DNA of 64,000 nucleotides from Polaromonas sp. (GTDB lineage: Bacteria > Pseudomonadota > Gammaproteobacteria > Burkholderiales > Burkholderiaceae_C): the NCBI GenBank assembly GCA_030654695.1, contig JAURWY010000034.1, positions 248,001 through 312,000 on the forward strand. The letters run 5' to 3'. The notes beneath the pieces are model-generated. The model was not told the DNA's origin. It saw only the letters and a program-made list of their open reading frames with translations, and did no database searches. A program made the translations under genes and the position numbers. Shown here in pieces: positions 11,127 to 21,458 of the stretch; positions within the stretch are counted from its first letter, which is position 1; the number at the start of each line of letters is the position of its first letter.

Positions 11127-11180
11127 CTACCGTCTCCGCCCAAAGGAAGATAGTAGTAGAGCGAGCGAAATTAAATTCAT
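11127..11180 (-). CDS. leuL: Predicted leucine leader peptide [17 protein letters not shown] (17 aa)
   Basis: Minus strand ATG AAT TTA ATT TCG CTC GCT CTA CTA CTA TCT TCC TTT GGG CGG AGA CGG TAG. Five Leu codons including CTA-CTA-CTA, directly upstream of the terminator hairpin. Confidence 0.75.
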   Translation of the reverse strand: MNLISLALLLSSFGRRR

Positions 11181-11243
11181 AGCAATCAATGTATCACAAA
11201 ATTTTAGCGGTCGATCAAGGCAGAAACTATGACCGGTATGGTC

Positions 11244-12056
11244 TTATTTGTGCAAACCGCGCTCGTCGGGTTCATCGGTTGAAGTTGAAATCACGCTGGT
11301 CTGCAAGCCCTTGGTTTTGCGCCAGCCATAAAGGGCGTAACCGGAAAAGCCGTAAATCACGAACAATGCAAACATCACGATGGGCGGATGAATGTTGATG
11401 ACCGCAATGGCCAAGGCAATGGCCACGATCACCACGAAGGGCACACTGCGCTTCAAGCTCAAATCCTTGAAGCTGTAAAAAGGCACATTTGTGACCATGG
11501 TCAAACCAGAATAGAGCATCAGCGCAAACATAGGCCAGCGGACCTCTTCACCGCTGATACCGAGGTCGGTCAACAGCCAGATAGCTCCGGCCACCAACGC
11601 AGCCGCAGCAGGTGACGGCAAACCTTGGAAGAACTGCTTGTCTACCACAGCGGTGTTGACGTTGAAACGTGCCAGCCTCAAGGCGGCACAAGCGCAATAC
11701 ACAAAGGCCGCAATCCAGCCCCAACGCCCAAGACTGGTCAGAGCCCACATGTAAGCGATCAAAGCCGGGGCGGCACCAAAAGACACCATGTCAGCCAGTG
11801 AGTCCATCTGCTCACCAAAGGCACTCTGCGTGTTTGTCATACGCGCCACGCGGCCATCCAGACTGTCCAGCACCATCGCAGAAAAAACGCCAATGGCAGC
11901 GAGATCGAAGCGGCCATTCATGGCCATCACGATGGCGTAAAAACCACCAAACAAGCCCGCCAGCGTGAAGAGGTTGGGCAGGATGTAAATGCCCTTGCTG
12001 CGCTTGCGCGTCAAGACTTCGCCAGAAGCCAATTCAGAATCTTCACCATCACTCAT
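11244..12056 (-). CDS. pssA: CDP-diacylglycerol--serine O-phosphatidyltransferase
   Basis: CDP-alcohol phosphatidyltransferase motif DSLDGRVARMTNTQSAFGEQMDSLADMVSFG. ORF opens at 12101. Confidence 0.9.
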   Translation of the reverse strand: MSDGEDSELASGEVLTRKRSKGIYILPNLFTLAGLFGGFYAIVMAMNGRFDLAAIGVFSAMVLDSLDGRVARMTNTQSAFGEQMDSLADMVSFGAAPALIAYMWALTSLGRWGWIAAFVYCACAALRLARFNVNTAVVDKQFFQGLPSPAAAALVAGAIWLLTDLGISGEEVRWPMFALMLYSGLTMVTNVPFYSFKDLSLKRSVPFVVIVAIALAIAVINIHPPIVMFALFVIYGFSGYALYGWRKTKGLQTSVISTSTDEPDERGLHK

Positions 12057-12194
12057 GGGACACGCTCCAAGTCGGGTTAACCGCCAATTCGACAGCAGCA
12101 TTTAAAAAACGAAGGCGATGCGCCATTACACATAGAGGATACCAAACGCCGCGTCTGCGGCAGGATCTCACAGACATGCTGAGACTTCAAATAC

Positions 12195-12224
12195 AAAAGC
12201 CGCGCAATCGCTTGCGCGGCTTTT
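12195..12224. terminator. Bidirectional intrinsic terminator
   Basis: AAAAGCCGCGCAA-tcgc-TTGCGCGGCTTTT, perfect 13-bp arms downstream of ilvC. Confidence 0.7.
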
Positions 12225-12261
12225 GCCGATAACCGTCCGGGCCAAAAAGGCCCGGCCCGCA

Positions 12262-13396
<1,135 letters not shown>

Positions 13397-13405
13397 AACT
13401 GAACT

Positions 13406-13897
13406 TCAAACCCGGAGGATTCTCTCACCCCGGCCAATGCCGCTGGCACCCGTGCGCACTGTTTCCAAAATCGCACTGCGCTCAATGGCTTCTAAAAATG
13501 CGTCGTTCTTGGTCAGATCACCGGTCAGCTCAATGGTGTAGCTCTTCTCGGTGACGTCGATGATGCGACCGCGAAAAATATCCGCCATGCGCTTCATTTC
13601 CTCGCGCTCTTTACCGACCGCGCGCACCTTCACCATCATGAGCTCACGCTCGGTGTAGGCGCCTTCGGTCAGGTCAACCACCTTGACCACTTCGATGAGC
13701 CGATTCAGGTGCTTGGTGATTTGTTCAATGACGTCGTCCGAACCCGTGGTCTGGATCGTCATGCGCGACAAGCTGGGGTCTTCCGTGGGCGCCACGGTCA
13801 GACTCTCGATGTTGTAACCCCGGGCAGAGAAAAGACCAACCACACGCGACAGCGCACCGGGTTCGTTTTCGAGCAGGACAGCAATGATGTGTTTCAT
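13406..13897 (-). CDS. ilvN: Acetolactate synthase small subunit
   Basis: MKHIIAVLLENEPGALSRVVGLFSARGYNIESLTVAPTEDPSLSRMTI (ACT domain). Confidence 0.95.
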   Translation of the reverse strand: MKHIIAVLLENEPGALSRVVGLFSARGYNIESLTVAPTEDPSLSRMTIQTTGSDDVIEQITKHLNRLIEVVKVVDLTEGAYTERELMMVKVRAVGKEREEMKRMADIFRGRIIDVTEKSYTIELTGDLTKNDAFLEAIERSAILETVRTGASGIGRGERILRV

Positions 13898-14090
13898 AAG
13901 AATGGATTCCTCTTTTCGCTGCCCTCCCCTGCACACGGTAATGTGCAGGCTCGGCAGGCAATAGATTCGTCTTGAATCGGGTCAATGGAAAAAATGGGCT
14001 AAGGCGAATAAGCCATCAATGCCTCAACGCCTCGCTTGAATAACGCTGCAGCATAAAAAAACCGCAGGCGCCAAAGGACTGTTTGAAGCC

Positions 14091-15872
14091 TTAAAGGTCT
14101 TCACTCCCCAGCAGCATTTCAGTGATGCCCTTGCCGGCCTGAACCATCGGGAAGACGTTTTCGGTCGGGTCTGTGCGGAAGTCCATGAACACCGTGCGGT
14201 CCTTCAAGCGGCGCGCTTCACGCAACGCTGGCTCGACATCTTCAGGACGTTCGATGAGCATACCGACGTGGCCATAAGCCTCAGCCAGCTTGACGAAGTC
14301 AGGCAGGGCGTCCATGTAGCTGCTGCTGTAGCGACCGGCGTATTCAACTTGCTGCCACTGCCGCACCATGCCGAGGTAGCGGTTGTTCAGCGCGACGATC
14401 TTGATCGGCGTGTTGTATTGCAGGCAAGTCGAGAGTTCTTGGATGCACATCTGCACCGAGCCTTCACCCGTGACGCAGAAAACTTCGCTGTCCGGCTTGG
14501 CCAGCTTGACGCCCATGGCGTAGGGAATACCCACGCCCATGGTGCCCAAGCCACCCGAGTTGATCCAGCGGCGCGGCTCGTCAAACTTGTAATACTGCGC
14601 AGCCCACATCTGGTGCTGACCGACGTCAGAAGTGATGTAGGTGTCGGCATCCTTGGTCATGTTCCAGAGAGTTTCGACCACGTATTGCGGTTTGATCACA
14701 TCGCCGCTGCCGAGGCTGTACTTCATACAGTCACGCTGGCGCCAGCCGGCAATGGTGTCCCACCAGCCGCCCAAGGCATTTGCATCAGGCTTGAGGCCCG
14801 ACTCGCGAATCATGGCGATCAGCTCGGTCAGTACGTCCTTGACATCGCCGACGATCGGAACATCAACCTTGACGCGCTTCGAAATGCTGGACGGGTCAAT
14901 GTCAATGTGAATGATCTTGCGTTCGTTTTGCGCAAAGTGCTTGGGGTTGCCAATCACGCGGTCGTCAAAACGGGCACCGACAGCCAGCAACACGTCGCAA
15001 TGCTGCATCGCGTTGTTGGCTTCGACGGTGCCGTGCATGCCCAACATGCCCAGGAACTTTGGGTCACTGGCGGGGTACGCCCCTAAGCCCATCAAGGTGT
15101 TAGTGCACGGGTAGCCGAGCATGTTCACCAGCGTGCGCAACTCTTCTGAGGCATTGCTCAGCAGCACGCCGCCGCCGGTGTAAATGTAAGGGCGCTTGGC
15201 CGCCAACAACAGCTGCAAAGCCTTGCGGATTTGTCCGCTGTGGCCCTTGCGCACCGGGTTGTAGCTGCGCATTTCAACCGTGTCCGGGTAGTGAAAAGCG
15301 CACTTCTTGAAGGAGACGTCCTTCGGGATGTCCACCACCACCGGCCCCGGACGTCCGGTGCGCGCGATGTGAAAGGCTTTCTTGAGGGTCACCGCCAAGT
15401 CACGCACGTCCTTGACGAGGAAGTTGTGCTTGACGATTGGTCGTGTGATGCCCACGGCGTCGCACTCTTGGAAGGCATCCAGACCAATCGCATGCGTGGG
15501 CACTTGACCGGTGATGATGACCATCGGGATGCTGTCCATGTAGGCCGTCGCAATGCCGGTCACGGCATTTGTCACACCCGGACCAGACGTCACCAGCGCG
15601 ACCCCGACTTCGCCGGTGGCGCGGGCGTAACCGTCAGCGGCGTGAACGGCCGCCTGCTCGTGGCGCACGAGCACGTGCTGAATCGTGTCTTGTTTGTAAA
15701 ACGCGTCGTAAATGTAGAGGACTGCGCCGCCTGGGTAACCCCAGATGTGTTTGACGTTTTCAAGCTGGAGTCCGCGAACCAAAATTTCGGCGCCCATCAA
15801 CTCGGGATGTTTGTCGTCGGCGTGCTGCACGGCAGCTGCTGCGGAAGCAATTTCCGCTTTGGAGATTTCCAT
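14091..15872 (-). CDS. ilvI: Acetolactate synthase large subunit (biosynthetic type)
   Basis: GYPGGAVLYIYDAFY, TPP-binding GGLGTMGVGIPYAMG; 593 aa; followed by ilvN and ilvC. Confidence 0.95.
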   Translation of the reverse strand: MEISKAEIASAAAAVQHADDKHPELMGAEILVRGLQLENVKHIWGYPGGAVLYIYDAFYKQDTIQHVLVRHEQAAVHAADGYARATGEVGVALVTSGPGVTNAVTGIATAYMDSIPMVIITGQVPTHAIGLDAFQECDAVGITRPIVKHNFLVKDVRDLAVTLKKAFHIARTGRPGPVVVDIPKDVSFKKCAFHYPDTVEMRSYNPVRKGHSGQIRKALQLLLAAKRPYIYTGGGVLLSNASEELRTLVNMLGYPCTNTLMGLGAYPASDPKFLGMLGMHGTVEANNAMQHCDVLLAVGARFDDRVIGNPKHFAQNERKIIHIDIDPSSISKRVKVDVPIVGDVKDVLTELIAMIRESGLKPDANALGGWWDTIAGWRQRDCMKYSLGSGDVIKPQYVVETLWNMTKDADTYITSDVGQHQMWAAQYYKFDEPRRWINSGGLGTMGVGIPYAMGVKLAKPDSEVFCVTGEGSVQMCIQELSTCLQYNTPIKIVALNNRYLGMVRQWQQVEYAGRYSSSYMDALPDFVKLAEAYGHVGMLIERPEDVEPALREARRLKDRTVFMDFRTDPTENVFPMVQAGKGITEMLLGSEDL

Positions 15873-16109
15873 GATGAACCTTTGTGAATTTCTCTAACGA
15901 AATAACTTGGGTGCCTCTTCGCCCGTTCTTGTGAAACTGCGTCGAGACTTGAGGCCAAAACCATAAGCAGACTTATATTCCGCCGAGTCATGACCCGTTT
16001 GCCTTTTAATTTGCAGCGCGTATTATGGCACCCGCGCCTGAGCTCATGCCCTGGCCACTTCAAATCGACTAGTAAAAATAAGCCTAGGGACAACCGGAAC
16101 TCATCATCG

Positions 16110-16676
16110 TTGGCAACTGAACAAGAACTTTCAGACTTTCTCAAGAGCGTTGAAAAACGCGCCTTCAAACGCAGCATGTACCACGTGCGCGACGAGGAGG
16201 CGGCACTTGACATTGTTCAAGACACCATGATGAAGCTGGCTCAGCATTACGGCGACAAGCCGGTAGGCGAGTTGCCCATGTTGTTTCAGCGCATCCTGTC
16301 CAACAACACCTTGGACTGGTTCCGCAGGCGCAAAACCCGCAATGCGCTGTTCTCCAACATGAATGAATTCGAGTCCACCGGAGATGACGGCGATTTCGAT
16401 CTTTTGGAAACTTTAGAGAGTTTGGTGGACTCCGACGGGACAGAAAGCGCGCAAGACGCCACTGAGCGGGCACAAACCATGCATCAAATCGAATTACAGA
16501 TACAGCTCTTGCCAGGACGTCAACGAGAAGCCTTCCTGATGCGTTATTGGGAGGAGATGGATGTTGCGGAAACAGCTGCGGCCATGGGTTGCTCAGAGGG
16601 CAGTGTCAAAACACACTGTTCACGCGCAGTTCAGGCCCTCAGCAAGGCTCTGAGCGCCAAAGGGATCAAATTATGA
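16110..16676 (+). CDS. ECF-like RNA polymerase sigma factor
   Basis: RDEEAALDIVQDTMMKLAQHY (region 2) and LPGRQREAFLMRYWEEMDVAETAAAMGCSEGSVKTHCSRA (region 4). ORF opens at 15990; TTG at 16110 (LATEQELSDFLKSVEKRAF) is a plausible start. Confidence 0.82.
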   Translation: MATEQELSDFLKSVEKRAFKRSMYHVRDEEAALDIVQDTMMKLAQHYGDKPVGELPMLFQRILSNNTLDWFRRRKTRNALFSNMNEFESTGDDGDFDLLETLESLVDSDGTESAQDATERAQTMHQIELQIQLLPGRQREAFLMRYWEEMDVAETAAAMGCSEGSVKTHCSRAVQALSKALSAKGIKL

Positions 16677-17101
16677 AAAATGCATTACTCAACAAGACCG
16701 ATGTCTTGCAAGACCGCCAAGGCCTGAAGTTGGCCTCTTACCTCAGCTTAGGCACGGTTGAGTTGCCACACGATATTTCTGAGCGTTTGCGGGTGGCCCG
16801 TGTTCAGGCCTTGTCGCAACGAAAAGTCTCTCACTTGGGCTCGGCCCGCACCATCGTCGGCAATGGCGGCAGTGCGGCACTGACATGGGGCCATGACGAA
16901 GGCTTGGGTTTATGGAGCCGCATCGGCGCCATCGTACCGTTGATCGCACTGGTGGTCGGCATGTTGCTCATCAATTCCATGCAAGACGACAACCGTGCGC
17001 GCGAGTTGGCTGAGGTCGACGTCTCCCTGCTGACGGATGTGTTGCCGCCCGAGGCATTTGCCGACCCTGGTTTTATCCAATTTCTCAAAGCTGAACTTTA
17101 A
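16673..17101 (+). CDS. DUF3619-like membrane protein
   Basis: MKNALLNKTDVLQDRQGLKLASYLSLGTVELPHDISERLRVARVQAL; single TM; ATGA overlap with sigma factor stop. Domain name from memory. Confidence 0.65.
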   Translation: MKNALLNKTDVLQDRQGLKLASYLSLGTVELPHDISERLRVARVQALSQRKVSHLGSARTIVGNGGSAALTWGHDEGLGLWSRIGAIVPLIALVVGMLLINSMQDDNRARELAEVDVSLLTDVLPPEAFADPGFIQFLKAEL

Positions 17102-17117
17102 GGACAAACGGGTCCAT

Positions 17118-17807
17118 ATGACTTTCATGCCGGTTTCGCGCCTTATCTTTGCATCTCTCAAAAAGTGGCTTGCATGGCCTCTGTTGACGGTATTTGCACT
17201 CATGGCATCGAGCACCTTCAGTCAGACCGACCGCAGTTCTGCACCCGGCAGTCGAGCCGTTGCCCCCACAGCATCGACGACGACCAAGACGGATGCAACC
17301 AGCCCGAAAAAACCGATTGAATCAAAATCAGGTTGGTCGAAACTAACCCCTCAGCAAAAAACGGCGTTGCAACCGCTGTCTCGCAACTGGGACTCGCTCA
17401 GCGCTGGGCAGCAACGAAAATGGTTGGAAGTCTCACGCAACTACCCTTCACTGTCCGCTGCGGACAAGGCCAACATGCACAGTCGCATGGCCGAATGGGG
17501 TGCCCTCAGCAACCGCGAACGTGCTGAAGCCCGGCTCAATTTCGCCACCACCACGGAGCTGGCTCACGAGTTGACACCCCAAGAGAAAAAAGCCAAGTGG
17601 GAGGCCTACCAGTCACTCAGCGCTGAAGACAAGAAAAAACTAGCCGAGAAGGGATCCCGACCTCCAGTTGGCGCAGCCACAGCCATACGACCGGTTGCAC
17701 CGCAAAAACTGGTCACCCTGCCCACCCCAGCGAACACGGCCATCAAGCCGCCTAAAATGCCGGCTGACTCAAGCGCAAACGACAGCGCCGCCACGGCCGA
17801 CCATTGA
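17118..17807 (+). CDS. DUF3106-like exported protein
   Basis: WSKLTPQQKTALQPLSRNWDSLSAGQQRKWLEVSRNYPSLSAADKANMHSRMAEWGALSNRERAEARLNF repeats. Confidence 0.7.
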   Translation: MTFMPVSRLIFASLKKWLAWPLLTVFALMASSTFSQTDRSSAPGSRAVAPTASTTTKTDATSPKKPIESKSGWSKLTPQQKTALQPLSRNWDSLSAGQQRKWLEVSRNYPSLSAADKANMHSRMAEWGALSNRERAEARLNFATTTELAHELTPQEKKAKWEAYQSLSAEDKKKLAEKGSRPPVGAATAIRPVAPQKLVTLPTPANTAIKPPKMPADSSANDSAATADH

Positions 17808-17859
17808 GTTCGGGTGCCGGTCTGGCATCAGCCCCAACTTAACGAGCGACACCCTCTTC

Positions 17860-18366
17860 ATGCCCGACGACTTCAAAACCCCCTCACTGCGCAGGCGCAT
17901 GGCCTGCTGGCTGTACGAGGGCATGCTGATGTTCGCGGTCATGTTCATCGCCGACTATTTGTTCAGCACCTTGACCCAAACGCGCAACGCCATGGACAAC
18001 CGGCATGCACAACAAGCCTTTTTGTTTTTGGTTTTCGGCATTTACTTCGTCTGGTTCTGGGCCCATGGCCAAACACTGGCCATGAAAACCTGGAACATCC
18101 GTGTCACCGACTTGCAAGGCCGCAACATCAGCCAACAACGCGCCCTGCTGCGCTACACCCTGAGCTGGGTCTGGTTTCTGCCGCCACTGGCCGTCAGCTG
18201 GCTGTTTGGGGTGGAGGTCAAAGAAGCCTTGGTGCTGGCCGGTGGCTGGATCGCCATCTGGGCCATCTTGTCGCGCTTTCACCCTCGCCGTCAGTTCTGG
18301 CATGACGCCATCGCCGGAACCCGGCTGGTCACTTTTAGACATCCACCGGTGAAACGAGCTTCATGA
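17860..18366 (+). CDS. RDD-family membrane protein
   Basis: MPDDFKTPSLRRRMACWLYEGMLMFAVMFIADYLF ... RQFWHDAIAGTRLV. Confidence 0.82.
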   Translation: MPDDFKTPSLRRRMACWLYEGMLMFAVMFIADYLFSTLTQTRNAMDNRHAQQAFLFLVFGIYFVWFWAHGQTLAMKTWNIRVTDLQGRNISQQRALLRYTLSWVWFLPPLAVSWLFGVEVKEALVLAGGWIAIWAILSRFHPRRQFWHDAIAGTRLVTFRHPPVKRAS

Positions 18367-18752
18367 CAAATGCACCCGTCAATCCCCAAAAATTGCGCAA
18401 GGGTCTGTCGCGTATTTGGCATGCGGCAGGCTATTCACTGGCTGGACTGCGTGCAGGCTGGCACGAGACCGCTTTTCGGCAAGAAGCCGTTGCCAGCATC
18501 GTCTTGTTTCCCGTCGCATTTTGGCTGGGTCAAAGCTGGCTTGAAATCGCCTTTCTTATCGCCTGTCTGGTGCTGGTGATGGTGGTTGAGTTGCTCAACA
18601 CAGCGGTAGAAAGCGCCATTGACCGCGTTGGCCCCGAATGGCATGACCTGTCCAAGCGTGCCAAAGACATCGGCAGCGCTGCTGTCTTACTGTGCTTGCT
18701 GTTGTGCAGCGGCGTTTGGTTGACGGCGCTGTTCCAGCGCTTGACGACGTGA
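18363..18752 (+). CDS. dgkA: Diacylglycerol kinase
   Basis: ELLNTAVESAIDRVGPEWHDLSKRAKDIGSAAV signature. Confidence 0.93.
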   Translation: MTNAPVNPQKLRKGLSRIWHAAGYSLAGLRAGWHETAFRQEAVASIVLFPVAFWLGQSWLEIAFLIACLVLVMVVELLNTAVESAIDRVGPEWHDLSKRAKDIGSAAVLLCLLLCSGVWLTALFQRLTT

Positions 18753-18760
18753 GCCAAGTG

Positions 18761-19354
18761 ATGCGGGACAAGCCAGCATTTTCTGTCTGCGTTTATTGCG
18801 GCTCGCGACCGGGCGCTGAGCCGGCTTACGCTGAAGTCGCCCAACAAGTCGGTCGCTGGATTGCCGAGCACCATGGCCAGCTCGTCTATGGCGGCGGTCA
18901 CAACGGTTTGATGGGCCTCATGGCCGACGCCTGCCTGCAAGCAGGTGGCCGCGTCATTGGCGTGATTCCCAAAGCGCTGGTCGACAAAGAATGGGCGCAC
19001 ACCGGCTGCACCGAGCTGCATGTGGTGGACACCATGCACGAACGAAAACGCATCATGGCTGAGCACGCCGATGCATTTTTAGCGCTGCCCGGCGGCATCG
19101 GCACCTTCGAAGAATTTTTTGAAGTCTGGACGTGGCGTCAGCTGGGCTACCACGACAAGCCGGTCGGCCTGCTGAACCTGAACGGCTACTACGACAGCTT
19201 GTTGGTATTTTTGAACTCTGCCGTGAAGCAAGGCTTCATGAACGAATGGCAGATGAACCTGATCCGCACCCACACCGACGCAGCCCACTTGCTTGAAGCG
19301 CTAGTGACCGAAGCGGGCCTTTCCTCAGAAAAACTGCGGCTAGACCAGATCTAA
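18761..19354 (+). CDS. LOG-family (TIGR00730-type) nucleoside monophosphate phosphoribohydrolase
   Basis: CVYCGSRPGAEPAYAEVA, VYGGGHNGLMGLMADA, LPGGIGTFEEFFEVWTWRQLG (PGGxGTxxE). Confidence 0.9.
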   Translation: MRDKPAFSVCVYCGSRPGAEPAYAEVAQQVGRWIAEHHGQLVYGGGHNGLMGLMADACLQAGGRVIGVIPKALVDKEWAHTGCTELHVVDTMHERKRIMAEHADAFLALPGGIGTFEEFFEVWTWRQLGYHDKPVGLLNLNGYYDSLLVFLNSAVKQGFMNEWQMNLIRTHTDAAHLLEALVTEAGLSSEKLRLDQI

Positions 19355-19376
19355 ATTTAGACCTACAACCCGGCGT

Positions 19377-19745
<369 letters not shown>

Positions 19746-19753
19746 TTAAAAGC

Positions 19754-21445
19754 TTACGCCCGAAATTGACTGGTGACAGGATAGCGCCAATCTTTGCCGA
19801 AGCTGCGGTGGCTAACCCGAATGCCGATAGGCGCTTGGCGCCGTTTGTACTCGTTGATCTTGATCAGGCGCGTGATGCGCTCGACCACTGCAGCATCAAA
19901 GCCAGCCGCCACCATGCTGTCGATGCTTTCGTCATTCTCCATGTAGCGCGTCAAGATGGCGTCCAACACCTCGTAAGGCGGCAAGCTATCTTGGTCGGTC
20001 TGGTCGGCACGCAATTCAGCACTTGGGGGGCGCGTGATGATGCGATCAGGGATCGGGTTGTCACAGGTGCCGTAGGGGTTGTTCTCGTTGCGCCAGCGCG
20101 CCAGCTTGAAGACCGTTGTTTTCAGCAGGTCCTTGATGACCGCAAAACCGCCGGCCATGTCGCCGTAGAGCGTGCAATAACCTGTGGCCATCTCGCTCTT
20201 GTTGCCAGTGGTCAGCACGATCGAGCCAAATTTATTCGACAGCGCCATGAGAAAAACACCGCGAATGCGCGCCTGAATATTTTCTTCCGTCGCGTCTTCG
20301 GGCAAGCCCTTGAACTCGCTGTCCAAAGAAGCCTTGAAGGCCTCGAACTGCGGGTTGATGGAGATTTCGTCGTAGCGCACATGCATGCGGTCGGCCATCT
20401 CACGCGCGTCAATCCAAGAAATGTCGGCGGTGTAAGGCGACGGCATCATCACCGTGCGCACCTTGTCTGCGCCCAAAGCGTCGACAGCAATGGCCAGCAC
20501 CAAAGCCGAATCAATGCCACCTGACAGACCCAGAATGGCACTCGGAAAGCGGTTCTTGCCAAGGTAGTCACGCACACCCAGCACCAGCGCGTCCCACAGG
20601 TCAGCTTCGATACTGCGCGTCGGGGCCATCTCGGCCTGCAAAGTCAACTTGCCCGCCGACGTGCGCGTTGCAGCCACGTCAAACAACGCTTCCTGGAAGC
20701 TCACCGCCCGACCCGCCAGCGTGCCGTCCGCTTGCATGGCAAACGAGTGACCTTCAAACACCACTTCGTCTTGACCACCGACCAAATGGGCAAACACCAG
20801 TGGCAAGCCCGTGGCCAGCGCACGACTGCGCATCATGTCTTCGCGCTCAGTGCCCTTGCCGCCATGAAAGGGCGAGGCATTGATGACCGCCAGCAACTCG
20901 GCACCAGCGGCCTTGGCCAACTGTGCGGGCTCGTCAAACCAAGCGTCTTCGCAGATCAGCAGGCCGACTGAAACACGGTCAGCGCCCTCGCCCACCTGAA
21001 AAACACAATAACCTTGACCGGGCGTGAAGTAACGCCGCTCATCAAAGACTTGGTAGTTGGGCAGTTCGCGTTTGGCATAGGTGTGCGTGCGCAGGCCTTC
21101 TTGGAGCACATGCGCGGCGTTGCTGAGTTGCGGCACCGTCACGCTGCGCGTGCGCAAACCCAGTCCAGCGTCATTCAAGCTCGGGCTGCCGACCACCACG
21201 GCCAAACCCTTTAACCCGGCCAGCTCACGGGCTACAACATCCACGGCATCATCGCAGGCTTGGATAAATGCTGGACGCAAAAAAAGATCTTCAGCGGCGT
21301 AACCGCAAATAGCCAGTTCGGGCGTGAGCACCAAGCGCGCGCCGTCAGCGTAGGCTTGGCGTGCGGCGTCGATGATCTTGCGGGCATTCCCCGTCATGTC
21401 GCCGACCACATAGTTCAGCTGGGCAACGCAAATTTTCAGTAGCAT
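19754..21445 (-). CDS. nadE: Glutamine-dependent NAD+ synthetase
   Basis: Nitrilase-like amidase domain plus SGGIDSALVLAIAVDALGADKV. ORF opens at 21490; MLLKICVAQLNYVVGD start at 21445 preferred. Confidence 0.93.
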   Translation of the reverse strand: MLLKICVAQLNYVVGDMTGNARKIIDAARQAYADGARLVLTPELAICGYAAEDLFLRPAFIQACDDAVDVVARELAGLKGLAVVVGSPSLNDAGLGLRTRSVTVPQLSNAAHVLQEGLRTHTYAKRELPNYQVFDERRYFTPGQGYCVFQVGEGADRVSVGLLICEDAWFDEPAQLAKAAGAELLAVINASPFHGGKGTEREDMMRSRALATGLPLVFAHLVGGQDEVVFEGHSFAMQADGTLAGRAVSFQEALFDVAATRTSAGKLTLQAEMAPTRSIEADLWDALVLGVRDYLGKNRFPSAILGLSGGIDSALVLAIAVDALGADKVRTVMMPSPYTADISWIDAREMADRMHVRYDEISINPQFEAFKASLDSEFKGLPEDATEENIQARIRGVFLMALSNKFGSIVLTTGNKSEMATGYCTLYGDMAGGFAVIKDLLKTTVFKLARWRNENNPYGTCDNPIPDRIITRPPSAELRADQTDQDSLPPYEVLDAILTRYMENDESIDSMVAAGFDAAVVERITRLIKINEYKRRQAPIGIRVSHRSFGKDWRYPVTSQFRA

Positions 21446-21458
21446 GGGCAGACAGTCA

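Noticed and set aside
15797-16213. 138-aa minus-strand ORF spanning the ilvI start and sigma factor gene
   Set aside because: Overlaps two confident genes; only the part beginning at 15989 is worth a low-interest note as a possible uORF.
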